Shown here one piece after another: positions 42,155 to 51,655 of a stretch of 64,000 bases of DNA. Below the pieces are notes generated by a model. The model was not told the origin of the DNA. It saw only the letters and a list, made by a program, of their open reading frames with translations, and did not search any database. Position numbers and translations under genes: made by a program. Each line of letters begins with the position of its first letter. Position 1 is the first letter of the stretch. The DNA lies in the NCBI RefSeq assembly GCF_000425545.1, contig NZ_AUDQ01000014.1, positions 1-64,000 of the forward strand, read 5' to 3'. The stretch comes from Sporosarcina ureae DSM 2281 (GTDB lineage: Bacteria > Bacillota > Bacilli > Bacillales_A > Planococcaceae).

Positions 42155-44416
42155 ATGTATATAGCGATTCCTGTTGCGATTTCTGCGTTTGCAGCTGAGC
42201 TTTCAGGATCGCTTTTATTTTTGAATGCAATATTCCTCATGCCATTCTACTTTTTACGCAAAGATTATCAACACCTTTTTCTTTGTACACTTCTTGCAAG
42301 TCTCTCTTTTTTCTATTTCTCCAGTCATTCTACAACTCTTCCTGACGACTCAGTCGTGACATTTCATTGGAAAGATCAAGTGAAGATCGATGGGGCGAAA
42401 GTGAAAGGTTTCGCTACCCTATCTGACGGGACCGTTGTGTATATGATGTATCCATTACATTCCGAACAAGAAAAAAATCGATTTCAGTCTGCGCGATTAT
42501 CGACGTATCAGTTCACGGCGGAAGTGGAGCCGAAAGAATTGGAACCAGCAGCCCATAATTATTCATTCGATATGGCGCGCTATTTACGAATGAATGGAGC
42601 GGCAGGAATTCTAGAAGCTACTCGTATCACATCGAGCGAACCACTCACTACACCGCGTTCACGACTCTCTCACTATCGTTCTGCAATTAAACAACATATT
42701 CACGATCAGTTTCCACCTTCACTAGTTACAGAAGCTGAAGCATTATTAATCGGTGACCGTTCGGGAATGGATCGCATTTTGCAAAAAGAGTACCAGACAC
42801 TAGGTATTACGCATTTATTTGCAATTTCTGGATTGCATGTCGGTCTGTTGACGTTTTTCATTCGAGCGATCTTGTTGCGTATTGGCTTTCGCAAAGAGTG
42901 GGTGATATACGGATTACTCATCTTTTTGCCAATCTACGCATGTATTGCTGGCGGCGCACCGTCTGTCTGGCGTGCAGCGACAGTAACGATGATTGTTTTG
43001 CTTGCTGTTTCAGGCAATTTTAAATTGCGCCTAGATGATGCTCTTGCTTTAAGCGCATTATTTTTTATCTTGATGCAACCTTATATCGTGTTCCAACCGG
43101 GATTTCAACTATCCTATTTAGCTGCGTGTTCTTTATTGTATTCGTCAGCTATTCTTAGCCAGTCAAAAAATGGAGTGGTCGTTTCGTTTTTTGTCACTGT
43201 CATTACACAAGTCGCTCTCTATCCTATTTTGCTGTACCACTTCTACGAGTTGTCTATCTCCTCTTTTATTGCCAATTTATTCTATGTTCCGTTGTATTCT
43301 ATAGTTATATTGCCTGCTAATTTACTGTTGCTGATCTGCACGTGCGTAGTGCCACCACTGGCAGACAACCTCTTTTTTATCTATGAGCCTGTAAGGCAAT
43401 GGATTGGTAATATGACGACTTGGTTTGCTTCCTTTCCCTATCAAATGTGGACGCCGGGACAACCGGATGGGGTGGGTTCAGCGTTGGCTGTTATTGGTAT
43501 TCTGATCTTCCTCGTCTGTCTGGAAAGAAAGAAGTTGATCGTGTTCGGTCTTATCTGCTTGCTGCTCCCCGCGCTCTATTTGGAAATTAAACCGATACTT
43601 CATCGTGACGTGATCATTTCCTATCTAGATGTCGGGCAAGGGGACAGTACGATGATCGAAATGCCTTACCGGAAAGCGGTGTATGTGATAGATACGGGTG
43701 GAGTTGTCCACTTCGGCGAAAACGATTGGAAAACGCCTGAGCAGCCGTTTGAAATCGGCCGAAATATTGTTGTGCCATACTTAAAAGCAAAAGGAATCAC
43801 GAAAATTGATCGGCTAATTATATCTCATGCCGATATGGATCACATGGAAGGTGCCGATGAAGTATTGGAAGAGTTAAAAGTAAAAGAAATTCAGCTGTCC
43901 CCTGGAAGTGAACAAGAGAAAGCGATGGATGGAGTGTTGGGGTTGGCAAAGGAGCAGAATATTCCTGTGCAACTAGTTAAGGAAGGAGTTAATTGGAAAG
44001 TAGGAGACTATCAATTCCAATATGTAGCGCCTGAAGAGCGTATATATGACGGTAATGACAGTTCGCTAGTACTTATGATGAAGAAAGAAGATCTTCATTT
44101 CGTGTTTCCTGGAGATCTCGAAAAAGAGGGGGAGCAGCGGTTTTTGCAACGATATATTTCTGCTGATTTTCAACGTGTCATACTAAAAGCAGGCCATCAC
44201 GGGAGTAAGACGTCGAGTACGGAGCCATTTATCAGTTTTCTCCAACCTGAGTTTATTATTGTGTCTGCAGGGAGGAATAGTCGTTACGGGCATCCACACG
44301 CAGAAGTAATTGACCGTTTCCATGCGCACAGTATTCCGTTTTGGTCGACAGCTGAACAGGGAACAATTGAATTGCGCGTAAAAGACGGAGTGTATACCGC
44401 CACTTCGAGTCGTTAG
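42155..44416 (+). CDS. comEC: DNA internalisation channel ComEC
   Basis: A 753-residue protein that moves single-stranded DNA through the membrane during transformation. It has N-terminal hydrophobic helices with an OB-fold-like segment between, a Competence domain (ALLIGDRSGMDRILQKEYQTLGITHLFAISGLHVGLL), many membrane helices, and a C-terminal metallo-beta-lactamase-like domain (SYLDVGQGDSTMIEMPYRKAVYVIDTGG, ISHADMDHMEGADEVL, LKAGHHGSKTSSTEPFI). The domain set is complete, so the gene appears functional. The start is unclear: the frame is open upstream and no good ribosome binding site precedes ATG 42155. Confidence 0.93.
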   Translation: MYIAIPVAISAFAAELSGSLLFLNAIFLMPFYFLRKDYQHLFLCTLLASLSFFYFSSHSTTLPDDSVVTFHWKDQVKIDGAKVKGFATLSDGTVVYMMYPLHSEQEKNRFQSARLSTYQFTAEVEPKELEPAAHNYSFDMARYLRMNGAAGILEATRITSSEPLTTPRSRLSHYRSAIKQHIHDQFPPSLVTEAEALLIGDRSGMDRILQKEYQTLGITHLFAISGLHVGLLTFFIRAILLRIGFRKEWVIYGLLIFLPIYACIAGGAPSVWRAATVTMIVLLAVSGNFKLRLDDALALSALFFILMQPYIVFQPGFQLSYLAACSLLYSSAILSQSKNGVVVSFFVTVITQVALYPILLYHFYELSISSFIANLFYVPLYSIVILPANLLLLICTCVVPPLADNLFFIYEPVRQWIGNMTTWFASFPYQMWTPGQPDGVGSALAVIGILIFLVCLERKKLIVFGLICLLLPALYLEIKPILHRDVIISYLDVGQGDSTMIEMPYRKAVYVIDTGGVVHFGENDWKTPEQPFEIGRNIVVPYLKAKGITKIDRLIISHADMDHMEGADEVLEELKVKEIQLSPGSEQEKAMDGVLGLAKEQNIPVQLVKEGVNWKVGDYQFQYVAPEERIYDGNDSSLVLMMKKEDLHFVFPGDLEKEGEQRFLQRYISADFQRVILKAGHHGSKTSSTEPFISFLQPEFIIVSAGRNSRYGHPHAEVIDRFHAHSIPFWSTAEQGTIELRVKDGVYTATSSR

Positions 44417-44421
44417 AAAAA

Positions 44422-44466
44422 CAAATAGACACATCCGCCAATGTGGTGGATGTGTCTATTTTATAC
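44422..44466. terminator. Terminator after comEC
   Basis: ATAGACACATCC pairs with GGATGTGTCTAT over an 11-base loop, with A-rich sequence before and TTTTAT after. It also ends the convergent yqzM transcript. Confidence 0.85.
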
Positions 44467-44475
44467 AACAGTTGA

Positions 44476-44610
44476 TTAGAGAGCGACGATATCGATGATC
44501 GTAGCAACAACAAAAATTGCAGAAAAACCGATAAACGCTACTATAAAGCCGATGCCGCTGTCAATCGCATCATTACGTTTGGATTGGACATCATGTTCAA
44601 ATTCATTCAT
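44476..44610 (-). CDS. yqzM: YqzM family small membrane protein
   Basis: A 44-residue protein, MNEFEHDVQSKRNDAIDSGI followed by one hydrophobic helix GFIVAFIGFSAIFVVATIID. It matches YqzM, which lies at the same place after comEC in B. subtilis. The ATG at 44610 follows TTAGGAGGTG. Function is unknown; it is conserved among spore formers. Confidence 0.85.
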   Translation of the reverse strand: MNEFEHDVQSKRNDAIDSGIGFIVAFIGFSAIFVVATIIDIVAL

Positions 44611-44739
44611 TGCTACACCTCCTAATTCCATACTAAGTATAGATGAAAGTGAAAGAAAAATCCATTAAAATCGCAGTTTTTAGGAGTTGCAACGAACGTT
44701 GACACAATTTGTTCATAGAGTAAGTGCGTTATAAGTTCA

Positions 44740-44775
44740 AAGAGCGGAATTGCTCATAGCCAATTCCGCTTCGTC
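44740..44775 (-). terminator. Hairpin after the 54-codon minus-strand gene
   Basis: AGCGGAATTG pairs perfectly with CAATTCCGCT around CTCATAGC. It begins about 9 bp past the stop codon of the minus-strand gene. The following T-tract on that strand is short. Confidence 0.6.
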
Positions 44776-44783
44776 TTTTCGAA

Positions 44784-44948
44784 TTAATAATATTTGTCTT
44801 TCTCAGCTGTCTCCCGGTGGTTCGGAGTCATTGGCTCCTGCTTTGGTGCTAAGTGTTCGAACTCTGCTAACTCTAGTGATATTTCTTCTTTCCCTTCAGT
44901 CTTCAATTTCTCACGGGAATTCATTTGTGAACGGTTAGACTTTTTCAT
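44784..44948 (-). CDS. Unknown 54-residue charged protein
   Basis: The frame encodes MKKSNRSQMNSREKLKTEGK, then EEISLELAEFEHLAPKQEP and MTPNHRETAEKDKYY. It is hydrophilic, with a basic N-terminal half and an acidic middle, and has no cysteines or membrane helix. The start is strongly supported by AAAGGAGG with an 8 nt gap to ATG, and a hairpin follows the stop. No family is recognised. It resembles in size and composition the many small uncharacterised cytoplasmic or spore proteins of Bacillales, but a spore role is only a guess. Confidence 0.65.
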   Translation of the reverse strand: MKKSNRSQMNSREKLKTEGKEEISLELAEFEHLAPKQEPMTPNHRETAEKDKYY

Positions 44949-45051
44949 CAAAAAAACCTCCTTTACTCGCTAGTATGGAGAAATGATGGATTTTCATGTA
45001 TAGTTATCACAGGTTTTTATTAGCAAGCAATCGGTAATTGAGGTGAAGAAA

Positions 45052-46059
45052 ATGGTTACAAAAATTTGGAGTCAAATTGAAAAAGGTGATGTCCAGCCAG
45101 TTTATCTGCTGACAGGCACAGAGCAACACTTATTAGACGAAACAATTAAGAAATTAATCAAGGCAGTCCCAGGTATGACGTCTTCTGAAGTGAATCGTTT
45201 TGATTTAGAAGAGATTCCAATCCAGGCTGTGCTCGAAGTGGCGAATGAATTTCCATTTTTGGTTGACCATAAATTGATCGTCGCAAAAAACTGTTCATTC
45301 TTGAAAGCGACAGATCAATCGAAAGAAAAGCAGAACCATCAACTAGACCTGTTGGAAAAGTGGTTGGAAAATCCATCTCCTACTGCAACTGTAGTATTTG
45401 TGGCGCCCTATGAAAAATTAGATGCACGTAAGAAAATCACGAAAAAAATAAAGAAGCATGCAGTTGTCGTAGAAGCCGTTGCTTTGCAAGGGCAAGATAT
45501 ATCTACGTGGATTATGCAGCAAGGTAAGGATAAAGGAATTGAATTCGATAAAAAGACAGCTGAATTTCTTATGGAGATGTCAGGAACTGACTTACTGACA
45601 TTGGCGACAGAAGTGGACAAGCTCGCTGGCTACTTGGCGTTTAAGGGCGCAGTGGACATTGATATGATTGAGCAACTTGTGGCTAGGACGCCAGAAATGG
45701 ATGTATTTCGCCTAACGGATTCATTCGTCAATAATAAAAGGGCGGAATCAATTGCTGTCTATCATGATTTATTGCGTAATGGAGAAGAACCCATCATGCT
45801 CGCGTCACTCATTGCGAGTCAGGTACGTTTAATGATTCATGTGACAAATTTACGAAAAAAAGGCTATCAGCAACAACAAATCGCCACAACGCTTCGAATC
45901 CACCCATATCGCGTTAAATTGATGATGCAACGGAAGTTGCCACCTTTGCAAGTGCTGCTTAAAGCATTGGATGATTTGGCGACGATCGATCTACAACTTA
46001 AAACTACAAGTGGTAATCGTCAGCGTAAACTGGAATTATTTTTAATGAATGGTTTATAA
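45052..46059 (+). CDS. holA: DNA polymerase III subunit delta
   Basis: A 335-residue clamp-loader subunit (YqeN) that opens the sliding clamp. The signatures are VQPVYLLTGTEQHLLDETIKKL at the N-terminus, ANEFPFLVDHKLIVAKNC, EMSGTDLLTLATEVDKLAGYL and RTPEMDVFRLTDSFVNNKRAES. ATG at 45052 is chosen because GAGGTGAAGAAA directly precedes it. It is followed by a terminator shared with the convergent rpsT. Confidence 0.93.
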   Translation: MVTKIWSQIEKGDVQPVYLLTGTEQHLLDETIKKLIKAVPGMTSSEVNRFDLEEIPIQAVLEVANEFPFLVDHKLIVAKNCSFLKATDQSKEKQNHQLDLLEKWLENPSPTATVVFVAPYEKLDARKKITKKIKKHAVVVEAVALQGQDISTWIMQQGKDKGIEFDKKTAEFLMEMSGTDLLTLATEVDKLAGYLAFKGAVDIDMIEQLVARTPEMDVFRLTDSFVNNKRAESIAVYHDLLRNGEEPIMLASLIASQVRLMIHVTNLRKKGYQQQQIATTLRIHPYRVKLMMQRKLPPLQVLLKALDDLATIDLQLKTTSGNRQRKLELFLMNGL

Positions 46060-46063
46060 GAAC

Positions 46064-46100
46064 ACAAAAAAGACTGCCGTCACAAGGAGGCAGTCTTTTA
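46064..46100. terminator. Bidirectional terminator between holA and rpsT
   Basis: AAAAAAGACTGCC pairs with GGCAGTCTTTT around a GTCACAAGGA-type loop, with A and T tracts at the two sides. Confidence 0.85.
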
Positions 46101-46108
46101 ACTTATCA

Positions 46109-46360
46109 TTATTGAGCTTTTTTAGTTAGACGTGATTTTTGACGAGCAGCAGTGTTTCTTGGGATAAGACCTTTACGGGCAGCAGTATCCAATTGTTTCA
46201 CAGCGTCTCTCAAAAGTTCTTCAGCGTTCTCTTCTTTATTCATAAGAGCCGCATCCGCTTTACGGATTGCAGTACGCATAGAAGCTTTTACGTTAGAGTT
46301 TTGCTCGTTCGCAGCAGCACTTTGTTTCACGCGTTTGATAGCACCTTTAATGTTTGGCAT
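46109..46360 (-). CDS. rpsT: 30S ribosomal protein bS20
   Basis: An 83-residue, basic helical protein of the small subunit: MPNIKGAIKRVKQSAAANEQ at the start, RTAIRKADAAL, and RNTAARQKSRLTKKAQ at the end. The ATG at 46360 follows GGAGGTGAATGAA; a start nine bases upstream is less likely. A good promoter lies at 46436-46464. It is convergent with holA and divergent from gpr, as in B. subtilis. Confidence 0.97.
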   Translation of the reverse strand: MPNIKGAIKRVKQSAAANEQNSNVKASMRTAIRKADAALMNKEENAEELLRDAVKQLDTAARKGLIPRNTAARQKSRLTKKAQ

Positions 46361-46435
46361 TTCATTCACCTCCAGCTTTCAGGTAAGGCAAGAGTGTTTC
46401 CACAATCATCCGGACATCTCTTTACAACAAGCATT

Positions 46436-46464
46436 ATTTTATCAAAGCTACCGACAGATTGCAA
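46436..46464 (-). promoter_or_regulatory. SigA-type promoter of rpsT
   Basis: On the minus strand TTGCAA (46464-46459) and TAAAAT (46441-46436) are spaced 17 bp, giving a leader of roughly 70 nt. Confidence 0.65.
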
Positions 46465-46554
46465 GAAAAAAAGTAAAGTGATTCATCTTTACAGCAATCT
46501 ATTCCAGAATAAATGCCGATAAACTGCACAAACTTGCTAGTAGAGGTGAAGAAA

Positions 46555-47592
46555 ATGAGCGAAATCAACTACTACCGCACGGATTTAATTGACGAAAGTG
46601 ACGAGTTTGTCAGACATCAGACAGAGTCAGAAGAAAAGAAATTGAAGGAAATGTCCGGTATACGTGTCGAGGAACAAACCATCGGTCGAATTAAGGCAAC
46701 AACTGTAAAAGTGACAGCGGAAGGTGAAGAAGAAATCGGAAAAGCGAAAGGTACGTATATTACGCTGACGATTCCGACACTTGCTGTTCACGAAACCGAT
46801 GAGCTTCAAGCGCTATGTGAACTTGTGGTGGAAAAAATGGATGCATTAATTAAGGAAAAGATACCGGGCGAAGTAAAAAAAGTATTGTGTGTCGGTCTCG
46901 GCAACCGAGAGATTACGCCAGACGCTGTTGGGCCTGCTGTTATGGATTATGTGAAGGAAGTAATACCCGATTATTACGAAACGGACGAGAGTGGTGTGAT
47001 GGTGTATGCACCGGGCGTAACCATTCAGACTGGTTTGGAAACTGCTTCATTCGTTAAAGCGATCGTGGATCAAAGTAAGCCCGATCTGTTGCTCGTCGTC
47101 GATGCGCTTGCTGCAAGGAGTAGCGCAAGGCTTTGCCGCACAATCCAGCTGACGGATACAGGCATTCATCCAGGCTCAGGTGTAGGGAACAGCCGCAAAG
47201 AGTTGTCGGAAAAAAGTCTCGGCATCCCTGTCATTGCATTAGGCGTGCCAACCGTTGTGGACGGACCTGTGCTAGTGGCGGATGCAATTGACACGATGTT
47301 TGGTTATATTGCAGCGAAAATAGAAGAAGATGGTCTGCCTTCATCCAAACTTTCCACTGGCCGATTTCCACAACGCGTAACCAAAGATGCAGATCGCACA
47401 GCGCTAGGCCCTATATTCGGTGATTGGTCATCATGGACGCATGAAGAGCGAATCCAATTATTTGAAGAAGTGCTGACTAATCAGGCATTATCGACATTTA
47501 TTTCTCCGAAAGAAATTGATTCATGGGTAGCAAACTACGCAACTGCATTATCTTCTTCATTAATCACTTGGATTCACAAAGTAAATTCATGA
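46555..47592 (+). CDS. gpr: Germination protease GPR
   Basis: A 345-residue endopeptidase that degrades small acid-soluble spore proteins at germination. It has an N-terminal propeptide (YYRTDLIDESDEFVRHQ), then VLCVGLGNREITPDAVGPAVMDYV, KPDLLLVVDALAARSSARLCRTIQLTDTGIHPGSG and GVPTVVDGPVLVADA. The length is close to the family's usual size. ATG at 46555 follows AGAGGTGAAGAAA. Expression in the forespore under SigG is expected from the family, but no clear SigG promoter was read. Confidence 0.95.
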   Translation: MSEINYYRTDLIDESDEFVRHQTESEEKKLKEMSGIRVEEQTIGRIKATTVKVTAEGEEEIGKAKGTYITLTIPTLAVHETDELQALCELVVEKMDALIKEKIPGEVKKVLCVGLGNREITPDAVGPAVMDYVKEVIPDYYETDESGVMVYAPGVTIQTGLETASFVKAIVDQSKPDLLLVVDALAARSSARLCRTIQLTDTGIHPGSGVGNSRKELSEKSLGIPVIALGVPTVVDGPVLVADAIDTMFGYIAAKIEEDGLPSSKLSTGRFPQRVTKDADRTALGPIFGDWSSWTHEERIQLFEEVLTNQALSTFISPKEIDSWVANYATALSSSLITWIHKVNS

Positions 47593-47645
47593 TCTAGTCA
47601 TTGACCTTTTTTCTTCCGCATAGTGTGGGAGATGGAGGGATTACT

Positions 47646-48446
47646 ATGAAAAAAACTTTGCAAATCTGGATGAGCGTTATTTTTGTATTGTTCATCTTTC
47701 CTGTCGTACTGCAGTACATTCCCAAACAGCCGACCATTCCTGCTGCCCTCTCGTTAAAGGAACCGAGCGCGATTGTCTACGCATCCAATGTGTTGGAAGA
47801 GGATATTAAACCGAAAGCACAAGGGAATGTGTTGATTTATTCGACTCACGCACATGAAGCGTATGAACCTATTACGAAAGCAGCGAACGGAAAAGTAGCC
47901 GTATCTCATCATTCCGAGAATATTTTAAAAGTAGGCGCGCGCCTGAAAGAGAATTTAATTACACATGGTCTTGCGGCAGAACAGCTCGATATTGACATTG
48001 TAAAAATCATGCAACAAAAGAAAATACCGTATCATCGCTCGTATGCTGCGATTCGGCCGTATGTGGAAAAGAAAGTTAACGAGGGGTCTTATGATTTAGT
48101 CATCGACATGCACAGAGATTCTCTTGGACCTTCTAAAACAACGATTACACACGCCGGGCAACGCTATGCAAAAGTGGCGTTTGTAATAGGAAGAGACCAT
48201 CCGTATTATGAACGGAACCTGGCTAAAGCGAAACAATTGAAAAATGAAATGGAAAAAATAGTGCCGGGTATTACGCGCGAGATCATTATCAAAGGTGGCC
48301 GTGGAGTAGACGGTAAATACAATCAAGATCTAAATACAAGCATCATTTTAATCGAAATGGGTGGCGTAGGTAATACGGAAGCGGAGATCAATCAAACGGT
48401 ATCTATCGTTGGTGAATCTGTGTCAGCTATGATGATCGTGCAATAA
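47646..48446 (+). CDS. spoIIP: Stage II sporulation protein P
   Basis: A 266-residue membrane-anchored peptidoglycan hydrolase that works with SpoIID and SpoIIM in engulfment. An N-terminal hydrophobic segment (IWMSVIFVLFIFPVVLQYI) leads to an amidase/endopeptidase-type domain with VLIYSTHAHEAYEPI, VIDMHRDSLGPSKTTITHAGQRYAKVAFVIGRDH and a C-terminal SIILIEMGGVGNTEAEINQ. It is shorter than B. subtilis SpoIIP because the N-terminal linker is reduced. ATG at 47646 follows ATGGAGGGATT. It is in the usual gpr-spoIIP-lepA order, without the intervening yqxA. Confidence 0.9.
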   Translation: MKKTLQIWMSVIFVLFIFPVVLQYIPKQPTIPAALSLKEPSAIVYASNVLEEDIKPKAQGNVLIYSTHAHEAYEPITKAANGKVAVSHHSENILKVGARLKENLITHGLAAEQLDIDIVKIMQQKKIPYHRSYAAIRPYVEKKVNEGSYDLVIDMHRDSLGPSKTTITHAGQRYAKVAFVIGRDHPYYERNLAKAKQLKNEMEKIVPGITREIIIKGGRGVDGKYNQDLNTSIILIEMGGVGNTEAEINQTVSIVGESVSAMMIVQ

Positions 48447-48529
48447 TCTTTCAAATATTGAAGTCTGAACCGTTCACTGCTATAATTCAAGTAGCTTAAA
48501 TAGGTACGTACATGTAGGAGTGAACAGTG

Positions 48530-50353
48530 ATGAATCAAGAGAAGAGAACAGCACGTCAAAAAAACATCCGAAATTTTTCTATCATAGCCCATATCGACCA
48601 CGGGAAATCCACACTGGCTGATCGAATTTTGGAAAAAACAGAAATAGTGAAAACACGTAATATGAAATCACAATCATTGGATTCAATGGACCTAGAACGT
48701 GAACGCGGTATCACCATTAAATTGAATGCCGTTCAGTTAGTCTATACGGCAAAGAATGGCGAAGACTATACGTTACACTTGATCGATACACCAGGACACG
48801 TCGATTTCACATATGAAGTATCGAGAAGTCTAGCGGCTTGTGAAGGCGCTATCCTTGTAGTGGATTCTGCGCAAGGTATCGAGGCGCAAACATTAGCGAA
48901 CGTTTATCTGGCGCTGGACAATGATTTGGAAATATTACCTGTTATTAATAAAATCGACCTTCCGGCAGCTGATCCGGATCGTGTGAAAAAAGAAATTGAA
49001 GATGTCATCGGATTAGATGCATCTGAGGCAGTTTTAGCTTCTGCGAAAGCTGGAATTGGGATTGATGAAATCTTAGAACAAATCGTAGAAAAAGTGCCAG
49101 CTCCTCAAGGAGATCCAGAAGCGCCATTAAAAGCACTGATCTTTGACTCTCATTATGATCAATATAAAGGGGTTATCGTCAATATCCGTATCGTAGAAGG
49201 AAAGGTAAAACCAGGCGATAGGATTCGCATGATGGCTACGGGTAAAGAATTTGAAGTATTGGAACTAGGAGTCTTCACTCCGGGTATTTCTCCGCGTGAC
49301 GAATTAACTGTAGGCGATGTAGGATTCTTATCTGCATCCATTAAAACGGTAGGCGATACACGAGTAGGGGATACAATAACGCTTGTCAATGATCCTGCAG
49401 AGGAAGCATTGCCAGGTTATCGTCGTATGAATCCGATGGTATTCTGCGGTCTGTATCCAATCGATACATCTAAATACAACGATTTGCGTGAAGCGCTAGA
49501 AAAGTTGGAGCTGAATGACTCTGCACTTGAATACGAGCCAGAGACATCTCAGGCATTAGGGTTCGGTTACCGTTGTGGTTTCCTCGGTTTGTTACACATG
49601 GAAATCATTCAGGAACGAATTGAACGTGAATTCAACATCGACTTGATCACGACAGCACCAAGTGTTATTTATAAAGTAAACTTAACGGACGGCTCGACGA
49701 TGAGCGTAGATAACCCATCGATGATGCCTAGTGCACAAAAAGTAGACTATGTTGAAGAGCCATATGTTAAAGCATCCATCATGGTACCGAATGATTACGT
49801 TGGAGCTGTCATGGAGCTCTGTCAGCGTAAACGTGGAGACTTCATGACAATGGATTATATGGACGCATCGCGTGTCAATATCATTTATGAACTGCCATTA
49901 GCTGAAATCGTCTTTGACTTCTTTGACCAATTAAAATCCAGTACAAAAGGGTACGCGTCACTGGATTATGAATTAATTGGTTATAAGCAGTCGAAACTAG
50001 TTAAGATGGACATTTTGTTAAACGGTGAAACTGTTGATGCGTTGAGCTTTATCGTGCACAATGACTTTAGCTACGAACGCGGGAAGGCAATTGTCGAAAA
50101 ACTGAAATCATTAATTCCAAGACAACAGTTTGAAGTTCCTGTCCAAGCAGCAATCGGCCAAAAAATCGTTGCACGTTCAACTATTAAATCTATGGGGAAA
50201 AACGTTTTAGCGAAATGTTACGGTGGAGATATTTCCCGTAAGCGTAAATTGCTTGAGAAACAAAAAGAAGGTAAGAAAAAGATGAAGCAAGTTGGCTCGG
50301 TGGAAGTGCCACAAGAAGCGTTCATGGCTGTTCTGAAGATGGATGAAGATTAA
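48530..50353 (+). CDS. lepA: Elongation factor 4 (LepA)
   Basis: A 607-residue translational GTPase affecting ribosome assembly and stalled elongation. G1 is [19 protein letters not shown]3 [10 protein letters not shown] and G4 [12 protein letters not shown]. The LepA-specific C-terminal domain includes [18 protein letters not shown] and [32 protein letters not shown] at 48530 follows GTAGGAGTGAACA. Confidence 0.97.
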   Translation: MNQEKRTARQKNIRNFSIIAHIDHGKSTLADRILEKTEIVKTRNMKSQSLDSMDLERERGITIKLNAVQLVYTAKNGEDYTLHLIDTPGHVDFTYEVSRSLAACEGAILVVDSAQGIEAQTLANVYLALDNDLEILPVINKIDLPAADPDRVKKEIEDVIGLDASEAVLASAKAGIGIDEILEQIVEKVPAPQGDPEAPLKALIFDSHYDQYKGVIVNIRIVEGKVKPGDRIRMMATGKEFEVLELGVFTPGISPRDELTVGDVGFLSASIKTVGDTRVGDTITLVNDPAEEALPGYRRMNPMVFCGLYPIDTSKYNDLREALEKLELNDSALEYEPETSQALGFGYRCGFLGLLHMEIIQERIEREFNIDLITTAPSVIYKVNLTDGSTMSVDNPSMMPSAQKVDYVEEPYVKASIMVPNDYVGAVMELCQRKRGDFMTMDYMDASRVNIIYELPLAEIVFDFFDQLKSSTKGYASLDYELIGYKQSKLVKMDILLNGETVDALSFIVHNDFSYERGKAIVEKLKSLIPRQQFEVPVQAAIGQKIVARSTIKSMGKNVLAKCYGGDISRKRKLLEKQKEGKKKMKQVGSVEVPQEAFMAVLKMDED

Positions 50354-50365
50354 TTAAACTTAGTG

Positions 50366-50396
50366 AAAAGGGGGCAAACCGCCCTCTTTTTGCCGT
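50366..50396 (+). terminator. Terminator after lepA
   Basis: AAAAGGGGGC faces GCCCTCTTTTT over an AAACC loop. An open frame into hemW crosses it, so hemW starts later. Confidence 0.7.
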
Positions 50397-50425
50397 TTAC
50401 ATATTTACATAAAGGATGTGACAGC

Positions 50426-51565
50426 ATGCGGGGAGTATATATCCACATACCGTTTTGCCAGCAAATTTGTCATTATTGCGATTTTAATAAAGTATTTCTT
50501 AAAAACCAACCGGTTGATCAATACATCGAATCAATTGGCCAAGAGTTTTCTTATATGAAAGAAGCCGGCTATTCATTTGAAGAAGTAGAAACGGTCTTTT
50601 TAGGCGGTGGTACACCGACAGCACTCAATGTTCCTCAGCTCGATCGGTTACTGACGATTGTTTCACAGTATATCGACGTCACGGCACTGAAGGAATTCAC
50701 AACAGAAGCGAACCCTGATGATTTATCGGAAGGGCAGCTTTCTATATTGAAGGAAAAAGGGGTAAATCGCTTGTCGATTGGCGTACAGACTTTCAATGAG
50801 CGACTACTGAAACAAATTGGGCGTACGCATTCCAATGAAGACGTGGAGAACGTGATCAAGGCTGCGCGTAAAGTTGGCTTCGAAAACATTAGCATCGATT
50901 TGATGTACAGCTTACCTACTCAGACAGTGAAAGAGTGGGAAGATACACTTGATCGTGCATTAGCGCTTGATCTGCCTCATTACTCAGCCTATTCATTGAT
51001 CGTGGAACCGAAAACGATCTTTTATAACCGAATGGTCAAAGGGAAGTTACCCTTGCCAGGTGAAGACATTGAAGCAGAAATGTTTGCGATGGTGATCGAT
51101 CGCATGAATGCAGCAGGCCGCGATCAATATGAAATCAGTAATTTTGCAAAACCAGATCATCCTTCGTTTCATAACCTGATTTATTGGGAAAACTCCCACT
51201 ATGCAGGCATTGGTGCAGGTGCGCATGGTTATATCGGCCAAGACCGCTATGCAAACGTCGGACCGTTGACACACTACATTAACCTATTGGATGAAGGAAA
51301 GTTACCCCATAAAGAAGTACATGAAGTAAGTCTTGCTGAATCGATGGAAGAAGAAATGTTTCTCGGTTTACGAATCATTGAAGGAGTTTCGATGAAAGGA
51401 TTCGAGCAGAAATTCCAACGCCCGATTCATAAAGTATTTGGTAAACCGATAGAAAAATTACAGCAACAGGGGCTTCTGAAAATCGATGGAGACCATCTCC
51501 GTTTGACTAGAAAAGGTATTTTTCAAGGGAACACCGTATTTCAGGAATTTTTATTAGGAGATTGA
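50426..51565 (+). CDS. hemW: Radical SAM heme chaperone HemW
   Basis: A 379-residue HemN-like radical SAM protein. The cluster motif is IPFCQQICHYCDF (Cx3Cx2C), with FLGGGTPTALNVPQLDRLL, EANPDDLSEGQL, NRLSIGVQTFN and YEISNFAKPDHPSFHNLIYWENSHYAGIGAGAHGY. The protein is shorter than true HemN and has the HemW C-terminal domain; HemW proteins bind and deliver heme. ATG at 50426 follows AAAGGATGTGACAGC. Confidence 0.93.
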   Translation: MRGVYIHIPFCQQICHYCDFNKVFLKNQPVDQYIESIGQEFSYMKEAGYSFEEVETVFLGGGTPTALNVPQLDRLLTIVSQYIDVTALKEFTTEANPDDLSEGQLSILKEKGVNRLSIGVQTFNERLLKQIGRTHSNEDVENVIKAARKVGFENISIDLMYSLPTQTVKEWEDTLDRALALDLPHYSAYSLIVEPKTIFYNRMVKGKLPLPGEDIEAEMFAMVIDRMNAAGRDQYEISNFAKPDHPSFHNLIYWENSHYAGIGAGAHGYIGQDRYANVGPLTHYINLLDEGKLPHKEVHEVSLAESMEEEMFLGLRIIEGVSMKGFEQKFQRPIHKVFGKPIEKLQQQGLLKIDGDHLRLTRKGIFQGNTVFQEFLLGD

Positions 51566-51575
51566 GTTTGATTCG

Positions 51576-51604
51576 TTGACATATAAAATAGAATTTGATA
51601 AATT
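51576..51604 (+). promoter_or_regulatory. SigA-type promoter of the hrcA-grpE-dnaK operon
   Basis: TTGACA and TAAATT are spaced 17 bp. The predicted start point at about 51611 lies just before the CIRCE element, the usual geometry for HrcA control. Confidence 0.8.
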
Positions 51605-51614
51605 ATGAGTAGTA

Positions 51615-51641
51615 TTAGCACTCGAGGTTAAAGAGTGCTAA
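51615..51641 (+). promoter_or_regulatory. CIRCE operator (HrcA binding site)
   Basis: TTAGCACTC and GAGTGCTAA form the perfect inverted repeat with a 9-base spacer that defines CIRCE. HrcA binds it to repress class I heat-shock genes. It lies 14 bp before the hrcA start codon. Confidence 0.98.
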
Positions 51642-51655
51642 CAGGAGTGATGATC

